Source of the DNA: Methylomonas sp.
GTDB taxonomy: Bacteria > Pseudomonadota > Gammaproteobacteria > Methylococcales > Methylomonadaceae
DNA length: 64,000 nt
NCBI GenBank assembly: GCA_002928965.1
Contig: PERU01000001.1
Coordinates: 1-64,000, forward strand
Direction: 5' to 3'
The position numbers and the translations under genes are program-made. Within the stretch, counting starts at the first letter, position 1; each line of letters starts with the position of its first letter. This document shows, piece after piece, positions 28,099 through 37,626 of this stretch. The notes under the pieces are model-generated. The model did no database searches. It was not told where the DNA came from and was given only the letters and a program-made list of their open reading frames with translations.

Positions 28099-28920
28099 AT
28101 GTCTAAACTGGACGCCATGAACGTTAAATCACATCTTAAAACACCAGTCGTTGCCGCGAATGATAGCGTCGCTTTCATCGATAAGATTCGGCCTGATGGA
28201 GGTATTTCCGAGCCAGTCTATAAGCAATTGCTGCGTCGGATTGTGCAGCTGATAGAGTCCGGTGAAATTGTCGACGGCTATAGTCTGCCCTCCGAACGGG
28301 CACTTGCCGAAGCCCTTGATTTAAGTCGAACCACGGTACGGCGCTGCTACGAGGAATTAAGGGCCAGAGACCATATAGATACCAATGGTCGCGCCGGTGT
28401 CACCGTCAAAGCGCCACCGAAACGGATTGCGCCGGAAATGGGCCGATTGAAAGGATTTACCGAAGAAATGCGCGAACTGGGCATCGTGCCTTCCGCGCGT
28501 ATTTTGGAACATAGAATCGTCGTTGATCGCACGATAGCCTCAATTTTCAACCGCCCGGCATCCAATCGTTTTTTAAAAATCGTCCGTTTGCGTTTGGGTG
28601 ACGGTAATCCGATGTCCCGCGAGGTGGCCTGGTACGATTTGACCCCCGCCGCCAAATTGGCGGACTGGGACGGTAACAGTTCGGCTTATCAGTTTTTGCA
28701 GCAAGAATGCGGGTTGCCGTTGCGTAACGCCGAACAAACCATCGAAGCCGTGATATGCAATGAGGAAGAAATGGAGGTGTTTGGTTTTGAAGAGCCCGGT
28801 CCTTGCTTGTTGCTAAAACGAAAAACCTATGCCGATAACGGTGTGATGGTTGAATACGTCGAAGGCACGTTTCGCGGTGATGCCTACACCTACCGGGTCG
28901 AACTCAAAATGCCCGCTTGA
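28099..28920 (+). CDS. GntR family regulator (HutC/UTRA type)
   Basis: A 273-residue regulator. The N-terminal winged helix is YKQLLRRIVQLIESGEIV and LPSERALAEALDLSRTTVRR. The C-terminal UTRA ligand-binding domain runs from about residue 105 (MRELGIVPSARILEHRIV) to the end and contains SREVAWYDL and ECGLPLRNAEQTIEA. Such regulators usually respond to sugar phosphates or histidine-pathway metabolites. The start is the ATG at 28099, behind GGGGGGACGG. The TTG at 28081 is rejected. It converges with, and overlaps by 17 bases, the PfkB kinase gene. That suggests, but does not show, that they form one sugar-use unit. Confidence 0.9.
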   Translation: MSKLDAMNVKSHLKTPVVAANDSVAFIDKIRPDGGISEPVYKQLLRRIVQLIESGEIVDGYSLPSERALAEALDLSRTTVRRCYEELRARDHIDTNGRAGVTVKAPPKRIAPEMGRLKGFTEEMRELGIVPSARILEHRIVVDRTIASIFNRPASNRFLKIVRLRLGDGNPMSREVAWYDLTPAAKLADWDGNSSAYQFLQQECGLPLRNAEQTIEAVICNEEEMEVFGFEEPGPCLLLKRKTYADNGVMVEYVEGTFRGDAYTYRVELKMPA

Positions 28921-29866
28921 TCTTCCGTCCTTCGGGTTGCGGTTGGCTAGCCATAAATGCCTGCAGGGTCTGTCTGTCCGGTAAATGCGCCAATACTCCG
29001 TTGTGTTTGGCAATATAGGCACCGCAGGCATTGGCAATGCGCAAAGCCTGTTCCGGCGTCTCCCGCTCCAGCGCCCAAAGTAGCCCAGCATTAAACGCAT
29101 CACCTGCGCCGGTTGTGTCGATGGCCGCGATGGTCCAAGCTGCTTGATAGAGCAGTTCATCATGACCCAGTGCAACGCAACCCAGATCGCCTAATGTCAC
29201 AATCAGCCAATCGCCTTGCCAGTTGATGTTTCCGGCCAAGTTCGGCAGAGCTTGCAGCCAATCTGCCGGAGACTGTGGCAGTTGTTGTCGATTGCAGTTA
29301 AATAAAGCTGCAGCTTCAGTGGTGTTGATTATCATCACCTGCGTCATCACCATTAATTCTGCCGGGAGCGGTTGCCAAGGCGAGGGATTCAGTATTGTGC
29401 ACAGGCTTTGCTGGCGTGCAGCGGAAAAGGCAGCGATGACCGTCTCGAGCGGAATCTCCAGCTGAGCATAGAGATTGCAAGGGCGACATTGCTGGAGGGC
29501 ATCGAGCACGCTTGGCGTGTTCAGTTGCGCATTGGCACCAGGAAACACCGCAATTAGATTATGGCCTTGTGAATCAACCAAACCCATACCATAACCAGAC
29601 TGAGAGCTGCAGCGAATCACCCAGCGGGTATCAATATTCATCCGCTGCAGCTCGTCGGTAATGTCCTGTCCGGCCTTGTCATCACCCACCGGCAGCAGTA
29701 TCACCGTATCCGCATCCAGACGTTTCAAGCCCACACCCACATTCAAACCCTTACCGCCATGCTCAGACCAATATCGGTTGGCGAGCACGGATTGGCCGAT
29801 ACCCGGCAATGACAGCACTTGTAAACAATGAGCATTGACATAGCTGCCTAAAACCAGGGTTGTCAC
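28904..29866 (-). CDS. PfkB family carbohydrate kinase (ribokinase-like)
   Basis: A 320-residue sugar kinase. The substrate-binding Gly-rich motif is SEHGGKGLNVGVGLKRL. The C-terminal signature DTTGAGDAFNAGLLWAL includes the catalytic Asp and anion hole. The middle has LNPSPWQPLPAELM, typical of the ribokinase group. The start is the GTG at 29866, seven bases after AAGGAGA; GTG 29872 is too close to that site. The sugar cannot be read from the motifs (ribose, fructose or a nucleoside are all possible). It lies divergent from the VPLPA-CTERM gene at 30035 and converges with the GntR regulator. Confidence 0.9.
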   Translation of the reverse strand: MTTLVLGSYVNAHCLQVLSLPGIGQSVLANRYWSEHGGKGLNVGVGLKRLDADTVILLPVGDDKAGQDITDELQRMNIDTRWVIRCSSQSGYGMGLVDSQGHNLIAVFPGANAQLNTPSVLDALQQCRPCNLYAQLEIPLETVIAAFSAARQQSLCTILNPSPWQPLPAELMVMTQVMIINTTEAAALFNCNRQQLPQSPADWLQALPNLAGNINWQGDWLIVTLGDLGCVALGHDELLYQAAWTIAAIDTTGAGDAFNAGLLWALERETPEQALRIANACGAYIAKHNGVLAHLPDRQTLQAFMASQPQPEGRKIKRAF

Positions 29867-30034
29867 GGACACTCTCCTTCGATGTTGAAATACCGAATAG
29901 CCTAAAAGCAAATGCCAATTTTTGCACAGTAATTATAGGTATTGTTTTGGTATCTTTATGGGGATACAATTTGGACGGCTTTTGCGATGAAGCCCACAAA
30001 AAATACTATTCATAACGAGAGAGGAAGAAGCGTC

Positions 30035-30823
30035 ATGAAACAGAAAATTAGATTCTTTGTAGTATCCGCGATGCTGGCACAGGCTTCAGCACAGGCGTCC
30101 AACGTATTTCTGGATGTTGCACAAGTCACGCCGGGAAATGCCAATAACGGTGCCTTTACCGGTACGCTGAATGGGGTGGCGGTTGCCGGGCAACTGAGCG
30201 GTCCAGGCAGTCATACCGTGATTTTTGGCGTTGACCCGGTTGTTTATGGTTCGACGATAGATGGCAGCTCGCCACAATTCAGTAGCAGCGCGGTGTTTTC
30301 TCCCAGCCAACACTTGGCGGATCGGGTTGGTTACGGTAACGATCTCGATACCGGTTATGCGAGTTCCAGGCTGACCATCAATTTTGCCCAAACCATGAGC
30401 AATCTGGTATTTCATATCGCCAATCTGGATGGTTCCATCTTCAATTTTTCCGCTACCAACGGCTTAAGCAGCATCGGCTTGTTGAGCGGCAACGGTGACG
30501 GCAGCGAAGGGCTGGGTGTCAACGGCAAAACTCTGTTCGACTACAACCCGGATACCATCATCGGGCAATCCCCCGAAGATCAACCGTTTACCTCCGACAT
30601 TCGTTCCGCATATGGTTCGGTATTGTTGGTTGGTAGTTACGATTCGTTGATCATTGATGTTGTCACCAATCCGGCGGTGACGGCGTATCAGCACAGCGCG
30701 GACAGTACCGGCCAGGACGGCGGCTCGTTCACCTTGTCGGCACCAGTGCCTGTGCCGGCGGCGTTTTGGTTGTTTGGCAGTGGTTTGCTGGTATTGGCGA
30801 GTCTTTTTAGATCAATAGCTTAG
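30035..30823 (+). CDS. VPLPA-CTERM sorting domain protein D
   Basis: A 262-residue exported protein. The start ATG 30035 follows AGAGAGGAAG and gives a signal peptide ending near AQASAQA (residue 21). An upstream in-frame ATG at 29942 lacks these features. The C-terminus is the sorting tail PVPVPAAFWLFGSGLLVLASL with final RSIA. The body contains NTHN-free, Gly/Ser-rich beta-strand repeats and GNGDGSEGLGVNGKTLFDYNP, with no known catalytic motif. It is followed after eight bases by a second gene of the same type, whose ribosome binding site overlaps its stop codon. Confidence 0.85.
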   Translation: MKQKIRFFVVSAMLAQASAQASNVFLDVAQVTPGNANNGAFTGTLNGVAVAGQLSGPGSHTVIFGVDPVVYGSTIDGSSPQFSSSAVFSPSQHLADRVGYGNDLDTGYASSRLTINFAQTMSNLVFHIANLDGSIFNFSATNGLSSIGLLSGNGDGSEGLGVNGKTLFDYNPDTIIGQSPEDQPFTSDIRSAYGSVLLVGSYDSLIIDVVTNPAVTAYQHSADSTGQDGGSFTLSAPVPVPAAFWLFGSGLLVLASLFRSIA

Positions 30824-30831
30824 GAGGTTTT

Positions 30832-31698
30832 ATGCAACATTTTTTTTGGTCTGTATGTGTCGACAATGTAGCTGCTTCTGAACGTGTTAAACGTGTGAAA
30901 AGTGCTATCAAAAAAATGTATACCGATAAAGCTATCAACAACAGACAATTCATTTTACAAATAGGATTTGGCTTGATTTTGTCGGCATCTCAAATGACCA
31001 TCGCGCACGCGGCAGTATTTTCAACGAATACCAGCGCTGATGCCGGTGCTACATGGGGCAGTGGTGGAGCAGATCACACCCAGTACAACAGCAATAATCC
31101 CGGTGGTTCGCAGGCGGTTGATCGGATGAGTGGGCTGCCTTCAATAAGTGGAGCCGAAAGTACTGCCGAAAGTTCAGCATTTGCCAGTATTGGTGCTGTG
31201 CATGTGTTGGCTAAGGCCATGGCACAATCAGCTTCCGATGCACAGCATACCATTGGATCAGGCGCTGGGGCCAATGCTACGGCTAGCTACAGTGACCTGT
31301 TAACTTTAAGGTCGCCTGGGCTAAGAGATGGGACACTGGTGGTTGTTGATTTCAATATTCTGGTCTCGGGGGCGGCAGAGGTTAATGGGTTCACGACGGG
31401 AGCGGGTAGTGCAGGAGGACAGGCCAATTGGAGTTTTACTACAACGCTGGGTAATTCGTCTATCCAGCGCTACCAAAACGTAACTTGGTCACCCTTTAGC
31501 GGTCGTTCGGTAAGCGGTAATATCGATTTTGGTAAGTCCGGTTTTAGCGTGACTTTAGCGTTAGGTGAAGCGATTCCATTTGGCTTGCTGAGTTCTGCCA
31601 CGGCCGTATTCAACACCAGGAATGTGGGAGCAGGTTCAGCTGCTGGAACCAGTTTGACTGACTTATCGAACACGGTGGCTTGGGGGGGGGATTTCTGA
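30832..31698 (+). CDS. VPLPA-CTERM protein E, truncated by frameshift at poly-G
   Basis: The open frame gives 288 residues and ends WGGDF directly after a run of nine G (31682-31690), without a sorting tail. A strong AGGAGG precedes the ATG. The first 35 residues are unusual (VKRVKSAIKKMY), followed by a hydrophobic export segment near residues 43-60 (LILSASQMTIAHA). The body is rich in Ser, Ala and Gly (SAESTAESSAFASIGAVHVLAKAM is repetitive in feel). Removing one G restores a frame of about 63 more codons that ends in a perfect sorting signal (31691-31888). The gene is thus OFF as written. It could be phase-variable, a young pseudogene or a sequencing error. Confidence 0.75.
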   Translation: MQHFFWSVCVDNVAASERVKRVKSAIKKMYTDKAINNRQFILQIGFGLILSASQMTIAHAAVFSTNTSADAGATWGSGGADHTQYNSNNPGGSQAVDRMSGLPSISGAESTAESSAFASIGAVHVLAKAMAQSASDAQHTIGSGAGANATASYSDLLTLRSPGLRDGTLVVVDFNILVSGAAEVNGFTTGAGSAGGQANWSFTTTLGNSSIQRYQNVTWSPFSGRSVSGNIDFGKSGFSVTLALGEAIPFGLLSSATAVFNTRNVGAGSAAGTSLTDLSNTVAWGGDF

Positions 31699-31888
31699 AG
31701 TTCGCGATTTGCGCGGACAATCTTTGGCTGTTTTCAGTGCGATCGGTGAGTCTGGCTTTGATTATAGTCGTGCTTATGCGCCTGTGCCCTTACCATCAGC
31801 CGTTTGGTTGTTTGGAGGCGGTTTGGTGGTGTTGATGCGTGGCAGTTTTCGTAAAACCGATAGCAAGCGTTTTTCAGTTGTTCGTTGA
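31682..31888 (+). other. G9 tract and out-of-frame sorting tail of protein E
   Basis: After the nine-G run, the frame shifted by one deletion reads ISEVRDLRGQSLAVFSAIG. It goes on through SRAYAPVPLPSAVWLFGGG, a hydrophobic stretch and a basic end FRKTDSKRFSVVR, with stop at 31886-31888. This is exactly the VPLPA-CTERM tail missing from the upstream frame. The alternative shift (ten G) gives no such tail. The tail is intact, so the break is recent or reversible. Confidence 0.85.
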
Positions 31889-31956
31889 AAGGTGTGTGTG
31901 ACGTTCGTCTGGTTCACCGGTTTGAATTGAATTAAACCGGTGAACTGCATGTTTGT

Positions 31957-33204
31957 TCAGGAATATTCCGGATGAAATCGCACCATTTTGACGGTGTTTT
32001 CATCGCGCTGAATGATTTCGACGATATGCCCATGCAGTTTGATGCTGGTGCCGGGTTCCGGAATGGTTTCCATGTATTCGATAATCAGGCCGTTCAAGGT
32101 TTTGGGGCCTTCGGTGGGTAGCTCCCAATGCGTGATGCGGTTGAGCTCTCGCACGGTTACACTGGCATCCACCAAGTAACCGCCGTCTTTTTGCACTTTG
32201 ATGTCAGGTTCTTCGGCGATCAGTTCACCGACGATTTCCTGTAATAAATCATCCAAAGTTACTAGCCCATGCACATCGCCGTATTCATCCACCACCAAAC
32301 CGATACGCAATTTTTCGGTTTTGAAAATTTGCATCTGCTTGTGAATCGAGGTGCTGGCAGGAATGAAGAACGGCTTGCTCAGGCTGTCTGTAATGGCCTG
32401 TTTATCAAAGTCACTGTGGGTAATACGTGATAACACACTGCGGATGTGTATAAAACCGATCACCCGGTCGATGTTTTTTTTGTATACAGGCAGCCGGGTA
32501 TGAGGGCTATCGCGAAGCTGTTCAATGATGTCTTCAATGGAGTCTTCCAGGTCGATACCCACAATCTCCTTGCGATGGGTCATGATGTCTTCGACACTGG
32601 CCGATTCCAGATCCAATATGCTCAACAACATGTTTTGATACCGTGCCGGCAGCAGATTATCGGTATCCGAAACAATGCTTTTTAATTCATTTTTATCCAA
32701 CGCATCTTTTTTGACCTTTTTGGGGTTGACGCCGACGATCCGTAGCAACAGATTGGAAATCACATTGACCACCCAAACCAATGGGTAGAACACCTTGAGT
32801 AACGGGGCATAGATCCAGGCGGAAATAAAAGCCAGCATTTCCGGTTTGAGGGCTGCCAGGGTTTTGGGGGTGACTTCGGAAAAAATCAGAACCACAATCG
32901 TCAATATGGCAGTGGCCGGGGCGATGGCTTCATCGCCGCCAATGCGAATGGCAATCAGGGTGGCAATGGATGAGGCCAGGATATTGGCAAAGTTTTTGCC
33001 GAGTAATATTAGGCCTATTAAACGGTCGGGTCTTTTGAGGAGTTGCTGGGCCTTAATGGCACCACGATGCTTCTGTTTGACCAGATGTTGCAGTCGATAA
33101 CGGTTTAGGGTCATTAAAGCGGTTTCGGAACCGGAAAAAAACGCAGATAACAGCAGCAATAATGCGAGTACACCTAACAGTATACTCAAAGGGATATCGT
33201 TCAA
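31957..33204 (-). CDS. CNNM/CorB-type transporter (DUF21-CBS-CorC_HlyC)
   Basis: A 415-residue inner-membrane protein with an N-terminal DUF21 domain (about residues 1-180). It has hydrophobic segments and SAFFSGSETALMTLNRYRLQ. A pair of CBS domains follows (about 200-320: VEDIMTHRKEIVGID, VVDEYGDVHGLVTLDD). A C-terminal CorC_HlyC domain (about 335-412) completes it. This is the YfjD/CorB group, linked in other bacteria to magnesium or cobalt homeostasis. Direction of transport is debated. It stands alone between a VPLPA-CTERM gene and fleQ. Confidence 0.9.
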   Translation of the reverse strand: MNDIPLSILLGVLALLLLLSAFFSGSETALMTLNRYRLQHLVKQKHRGAIKAQQLLKRPDRLIGLILLGKNFANILASSIATLIAIRIGGDEAIAPATAILTIVVLIFSEVTPKTLAALKPEMLAFISAWIYAPLLKVFYPLVWVVNVISNLLLRIVGVNPKKVKKDALDKNELKSIVSDTDNLLPARYQNMLLSILDLESASVEDIMTHRKEIVGIDLEDSIEDIIEQLRDSPHTRLPVYKKNIDRVIGFIHIRSVLSRITHSDFDKQAITDSLSKPFFIPASTSIHKQMQIFKTEKLRIGLVVDEYGDVHGLVTLDDLLQEIVGELIAEEPDIKVQKDGGYLVDASVTVRELNRITHWELPTEGPKTLNGLIIEYMETIPEPGTSIKLHGHIVEIIQRDENTVKMVRFHPEYS

Positions 33205-33441
33205 CGCAGCGGCTCATGATTATCAAACATGTTGCTAGTTTCTATGCTGGGGGATTTTTGTCAAGCTATTAAGGGATTTTTAAGTTGTTTGGGTAGCAAT
33301 CAAATTTTGAAAGTTTTATGAGCTTTGTTGCTCAACAATTTGAAACAGGTGGTGTTTTGACAATACCGGGATTCAATGCTTAACTTGAAAAAGGTATAGT
33401 CTCTCCTCGATTTAAATCAGTCTTATTTAGAGTAAACACGC
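33205..33441. promoter_or_regulatory. Intergenic region before fleQ with a possible sigma-70 promoter
   Basis: The 237-base gap holds no gene. TTGACA (33357-33362) is followed after 17 bases by TTAACT (33380-33385). That is a perfect -35 with a poor -10, and could serve fleQ. No -24/-12 element is seen, consistent with fleQ standing at the top of the hierarchy. Confidence 0.35.
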
Positions 33442-34869
33442 ATGGGTTCGCCAAACATTTTGCTTATTGATGACAATCCGCTCAGAACCCAGCAAGTTGA
33501 GACCGTGTTGACGTTTTTGGAATATGAATTAACCACCGTAACAGTCTTGGAGTGTTCCGAAGTCTTGCAGAATAGCCTTGATTATGACTTGGTAATGGTG
33601 GGTTACGCTACTGAAAAACAAGCGTCTTTACTCAGAACCATTACGGATAAAACGACGGACTTACCAGTCTTCTTGTTAGTGGATAGGGACGCTCAACCTA
33701 TAGCTAGTTCGATTGAGCACATGGTGACGCGGGTGCTGGAATGGCCAACTGTTTATTCGATACTGACAGAAGAATTACAGGCTATTGTGCATCAGCAGGC
33801 TGCGACTAAAAAAACTCAATCCCATAAAGGTTTGGCTGGACAAAGCAGCGCCATTCAAAAAACCCGTGATTTGATAGATCAAGTGGCCAAATCGGATGCC
33901 ACGGTTTTAATCTTAGGTGAGTCGGGCACCGGAAAGGAAGTGGTTGCTCAGGCCATTCACCGTGCATCCTTGCGCCGAGACAAGCCCTTTGTGCCGGTTA
34001 ATTGTGGGGCTATTCCAGGCGAATTATTGGAAAGCGAGTTGTTCGGCCATGAAAAAGGTGCATTCACTGGTGCATTGACATCCCGGCAAGGTCGGTTTGA
34101 GATGGCCGAGGGCGGTACTTTATTTCTCGACGAAATTGGTGACATGCCGATGCCGATGCAGGTCAAACTCTTGCGGGTTTTGCAGGAGCGGACATTTGAA
34201 CGGGTAGGCAGTAATAAAACCATTCAATGCGATGTGCGGATTCTGGCTGCAACTCATCGGCAGTTAGAACAGGAAATCAACGAAAAGCGTTTCCGCGAGG
34301 ATTTGTTCTATCGCTTGAACGTATTTCCGATTGACGTACCTGCACTGCGCGAGCGCGCTGAAGATATACCTCATTTGGTCAGCGACTTGATCCGGCGCCT
34401 GCAGGCGGCCAATCGAGGGTCGGTGAAATTGTCACGCAATGCCATTGCCGTATTGATGCAACATCACTGGCCGGGCAATGTTCGAGAGCTGTCCAATTTG
34501 ATTGAGCGTTTGGCCATTATTTATCCCGACAGTTTGGTGGATGCAATTGACCTGCCTGAAAAGTTTCAGGCTTACACTGTACCCGCTGATGCAAAACTGG
34601 AGTGGACTGAACTTGAGACAGCCGTAAATGATAATTCAGAGTCATCACCTTTGGTATTGGAAAAGCCTTTCCTGCCGGCAGGTCAGGGGGCAACCATTCA
34701 ACTACCGGAACAAGGCATAGATTTAAAAGAATATTTGACAGACTTGGAAAACGAACTGATCAGGCAGGCGCTTGATGAATGTAACGGTGTGGTTGCACAT
34801 GCTGCCAAGTTGCTAAATATGCGCCGCACTACGCTGGTTGAAAAATTACGTAAGGTCGAAACGTCATAA
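33442..34869 (+). CDS. fleQ: Flagellar master regulator FleQ (sigma-54 activator)
   Basis: A 475-residue enhancer-binding protein. The N-terminal FleQ/REC-like domain (1-115) has DDNPLR acidic residues but reads DLVMVGYA where the phospho-acceptor Asp would lie, so phosphorylation is unlikely, as in Pseudomonas FleQ. The AAA+ core has Walker A GESGTGKE (159-166) and the sigma-54 loop GAFTGA (206-211). A Fis-type DNA-binding helix ([19 protein letters not shown]) ends the protein. FleQ in pseudomonads binds c-di-GMP at the AAA+ domain and starts the flagellar cascade. It precedes fleSR and the fli genes, which carry sigma-54 promoters. Confidence 0.93.
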   Translation: MGSPNILLIDDNPLRTQQVETVLTFLEYELTTVTVLECSEVLQNSLDYDLVMVGYATEKQASLLRTITDKTTDLPVFLLVDRDAQPIASSIEHMVTRVLEWPTVYSILTEELQAIVHQQAATKKTQSHKGLAGQSSAIQKTRDLIDQVAKSDATVLILGESGTGKEVVAQAIHRASLRRDKPFVPVNCGAIPGELLESELFGHEKGAFTGALTSRQGRFEMAEGGTLFLDEIGDMPMPMQVKLLRVLQERTFERVGSNKTIQCDVRILAATHRQLEQEINEKRFREDLFYRLNVFPIDVPALRERAEDIPHLVSDLIRRLQAANRGSVKLSRNAIAVLMQHHWPGNVRELSNLIERLAIIYPDSLVDAIDLPEKFQAYTVPADAKLEWTELETAVNDNSESSPLVLEKPFLPAGQGATIQLPEQGIDLKEYLTDLENELIRQALDECNGVVAHAAKLLNMRRTTLVEKLRKVETS

Positions 34870-34929
34870 GGCATACGTCAAAATATCGACACATTTGGTT
34901 AAAGTATTGATTTATATCGATTAAGAAAA

Positions 34930-34946
34930 TTGGCTTGTTTTTTGCT
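34930..34946 (+). promoter_or_regulatory. Sigma-54 promoter of fleSR
   Basis: TTGGCTTGTTTTTTGCT carries GG at -24 and GC at -12 exactly ten bases apart, with a T-rich spacer. It lies 33 bases before the fleS ATG. Control by FleQ is expected from the Pseudomonas hierarchy. Confidence 0.75.
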
Positions 34947-34979
34947 GTTTGCTGTATACAGTCAATAGCTTGCATAGCC

Positions 34980-36188
34980 ATGAACACCACACCTCTACTC
35001 CAACAAAAAACCGAACGGCTCACTGATGCATTTCGAATGTTCAATGAACTTTCGGAAAATCTGGCGCAGTCTTATCAAAGTTTGCAGGAACAAGTTGCCC
35101 AACTCAACTATCAGCTAGCAGCGGCGCGCAACGCGCGTTTGGCGACCTTGAGCGAAAAGGAAAAGCTGGCCAATCGTTTACAGCAAATTATCGCGGCCTT
35201 GCCTGGCGCGGTTATTCTGTTGAATGCGCAAAGTCGGGTGATTGATTGCAACGAGCAAGCCATTGATTTTCTGGGTGAGCCGCTGATTGGCCAGCATTGG
35301 CAAACCATCATGAACCGCAGCCTGTTGGCAGTTACTGATTCGCCACATGAACGACAGCTTAAAGATGGTCGCATCGTTAGTGTTACGCGCAATTACCTGA
35401 GCAACGACGCAGAGCAAATCATATTGCTGTCCGATGTCAGTGAGTTACGCCAATTACAAGACAAATTAGCCCAGCAAAAACAGCTTTCCGCGATGGGTGA
35501 GATGGTGGCTAGTCTGGCGCATCAAGTGCGCACGCCACTGGCAACCGCCATTTTGTATGCATCGCAAATGGCGCAACCCAAAATTATGGATAGCAAACGC
35601 CAACAATTCTCCGAAAAAATCCTGGAGCGACTGCAGTATCTGGAGCGTCAGGTTAATGACATGCTGGTTTTTGCCAAGCAGGGACGATTAGCCATGCAGG
35701 GTTTCTCATTACGACAAATGTTTGAGCGTATCACTGAACGCATGGATGCTTTTGACGGGGTCTTTTTGCTGGATTGCCGGGTTGAGCATGATTGCATGCA
35801 GGGCAATCAGGATGCGCTGCAAGGAGCGTTGATCAATTTGCTGAACAATGCCATGGAGGCTGGTGCAGACATCATCAGTATCGTCGCCGTGCAACAGGAA
35901 CAAGGCATTGAAATTACCCTTCAGGATAATGGTGCAGGCATGGATGCAGAGCAGCAGCAACAATTATTTGAACCGTTTTACACCACCAAAACCCATGGTA
36001 CAGGCTTGGGTCTGGCGGTTGTGGAAAGTGTCGTCAAAGCGCATAAAGGCTCGGTGCGTTGTCATTCAGCGTTGGATCAGGGTTGCGTCTTTGTGTTGAA
36101 TTTACCTATTTTGGCATCGCAGTTGGGTTTGTCATCGTTAAGATCAATGAGGATAGCTGATCAGGAGAATAGATATGAAACCGTATGA
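34980..36188 (+). CDS. fleS: Flagellar sensor histidine kinase FleS
   Basis: A 402-residue soluble histidine kinase that phosphorylates FleR. An N-terminal coiled coil (about 10-70) is followed by a PAS domain (about 75-170, PGAVILLNAQSRVIDCNEQA). HisKA comes next, with the phospho-His in SLAHQVRTPL. The HATPase has N box NLLNNAMEAG, DNGAGMD and THGTGLGLAVVES. No membrane segment is present. The ATG at 34980 gives MNTTPLLQQKTERL; the upstream start at 34935 lies inside the sigma-54 promoter and is rejected. It overlaps fleR by 14 bases. Confidence 0.92.
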   Translation: MNTTPLLQQKTERLTDAFRMFNELSENLAQSYQSLQEQVAQLNYQLAAARNARLATLSEKEKLANRLQQIIAALPGAVILLNAQSRVIDCNEQAIDFLGEPLIGQHWQTIMNRSLLAVTDSPHERQLKDGRIVSVTRNYLSNDAEQIILLSDVSELRQLQDKLAQQKQLSAMGEMVASLAHQVRTPLATAILYASQMAQPKIMDSKRQQFSEKILERLQYLERQVNDMLVFAKQGRLAMQGFSLRQMFERITERMDAFDGVFLLDCRVEHDCMQGNQDALQGALINLLNNAMEAGADIISIVAVQQEQGIEITLQDNGAGMDAEQQQQLFEPFYTTKTHGTGLGLAVVESVVKAHKGSVRCHSALDQGCVFVLNLPILASQLGLSSLRSMRIADQENRYETV

Positions 36189-37566
36189 TGTATTGATCGT
36201 AGAAGATGATGAGGCGCTCCGCGAAGCGCTTTGCGATACGCTGGATATTGAAGGCTATCGGGTGATTTCGGCTAAAAACGGTATCGAAGCCCTCAGTCAA
36301 TTGCAAAAATATACGGTAGGTCTGGTAGTCAGTGATGTGCAAATGCCGGTGATGGATGGCCTGCAGCTTTTGCAGAACGTAAGGCAAAAGTTTGACGATT
36401 TGCCGGTATTGCTAATGACGGCCTACGGCACTATTCCGCATGCGGTTGAAGCGATACAAAACGGCGCATCCGATTATCTGATCAAACCGTTTGAAGCCAA
36501 AACTCTGGTCGCTAAAGTAGCCAATCTGATTGTCAGCCAACCTCAACCTGAACAAGAGCGGGTGGTGGCTGATGAGCATATGAAAAAGCTGTACGGGTTG
36601 GTCAATAAAGTCGCCAAAACCCATGTCACCATGCTACTGGAAGGTGAAAGCGGCACCGGTAAAGAAGTGTTGGCGCGCTATATTCATAGAAATTCCCATT
36701 ATCATGCCGGTCCTTTTGAAGCCATCAATTGCGCGGCCATTCCGGAAAATATGCTGGAAGCCATGCTGTTTGGCTACGAAAAAGGTGCATTTACCGGCGC
36801 GACCCAATCGATGCCCGGCAAGTTCGAACAAGCCCAGGGGGGGACTTTATTACTCGATGAAATTTCCGAAATGGATTTGAGTTTGCAGGCCAAATTGTTA
36901 CGGGTACTGCAGGAAAAGGAAGTTGAGCGCATAGGCAGTCAGCGCAAGATCGAATTAAACGTCAGAATTTTGGCGACCACCAATCGTAAATTAAAAGACT
37001 ATGTCCAGCAAGGCCGGTTTCGGGAGGATTTGTACTTCAGGTTAAGCGTTTTCCCGATTCGGATTCCCGCCTTGCGCGAACGAACCGGCGATATTTTGCC
37101 GCTGGCGCAGGAGTTACTGAGCAAACACAGTCCGCATGGCAAAGCCAATTACCGTTTCGAAGCCGCTGCCGTAATGAAATTGCAAGCCTATCAGTGGCCG
37201 GGTAATGTCCGGGAACTGGAGAACGTCATGCAGCGTGCCCTGATCATGCAAAGCGGTTCAACCATCATGGCAGAGGATTTGTTGTTTGAAGACGATGAGA
37301 TCAATTCACTGGATTGCGGATCAATTCCATCGCAACCCATTGTTGTATCAACAGAAACCTTTAGCTTCGACGACGATGACACAAACCTGGAACTGCATAG
37401 TCTGGGTGATGGTGTGCGCTCTGCAGAAGAAAAAATCATTTTGCAGATTCTGAATGAAGCACGCGGTAACCGTAAAGCCACTGCAGAAAAGCTTGGCATC
37501 AGCCCCAGGACTCTGCGGTATAAAATTGCCCGTATGAAAGAATCGGGGGTATTACTGCCTTGTTAG
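36175..37566 (+). CDS. fleR: Sigma-54 response regulator FleR
   Basis: A 463-residue response regulator. The REC domain (1-120) has the acidic pair VEDDE, phospho-acceptor Asp54 ([12 protein letters not shown]) and the conserved Lys in IKPFEA. The AAA+ core has GESGTGKEV and GAFTGA, with the arginine finger region [17 protein letters not shown]-terminal Fis-like helix is [20 protein letters not shown]. FleR with FleS drives middle flagellar operons. AGGAG lies seven bases before ATG 36175. A sigma-54 site, its likely target, lies just downstream before fliE. Confidence 0.93.
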   Translation: MKPYDVLIVEDDEALREALCDTLDIEGYRVISAKNGIEALSQLQKYTVGLVVSDVQMPVMDGLQLLQNVRQKFDDLPVLLMTAYGTIPHAVEAIQNGASDYLIKPFEAKTLVAKVANLIVSQPQPEQERVVADEHMKKLYGLVNKVAKTHVTMLLEGESGTGKEVLARYIHRNSHYHAGPFEAINCAAIPENMLEAMLFGYEKGAFTGATQSMPGKFEQAQGGTLLLDEISEMDLSLQAKLLRVLQEKEVERIGSQRKIELNVRILATTNRKLKDYVQQGRFREDLYFRLSVFPIRIPALRERTGDILPLAQELLSKHSPHGKANYRFEAAAVMKLQAYQWPGNVRELENVMQRALIMQSGSTIMAEDLLFEDDEINSLDCGSIPSQPIVVSTETFSFDDDDTNLELHSLGDGVRSAEEKIILQILNEARGNRKATAEKLGISPRTLRYKIARMKESGVLLPC

Positions 37567-37568
37567 AA

Positions 37569-37585
37569 TTGGCTCAAAAAATGCT
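37569..37585 (+). promoter_or_regulatory. Sigma-54 promoter of the fliE operon
   Basis: TTGGCTCAAAAAATGCT has GG and GC ten bases apart. It is placed 42 bases before the fliE ATG and directly after the fleR stop. It fits activation of fliEFGHIJK by FleR or FleQ. Confidence 0.75.
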
Positions 37586-37626
37586 GATTATTTAAAAACG
37601 TCAAAAACTTAGCAAGAGTCACGAAT

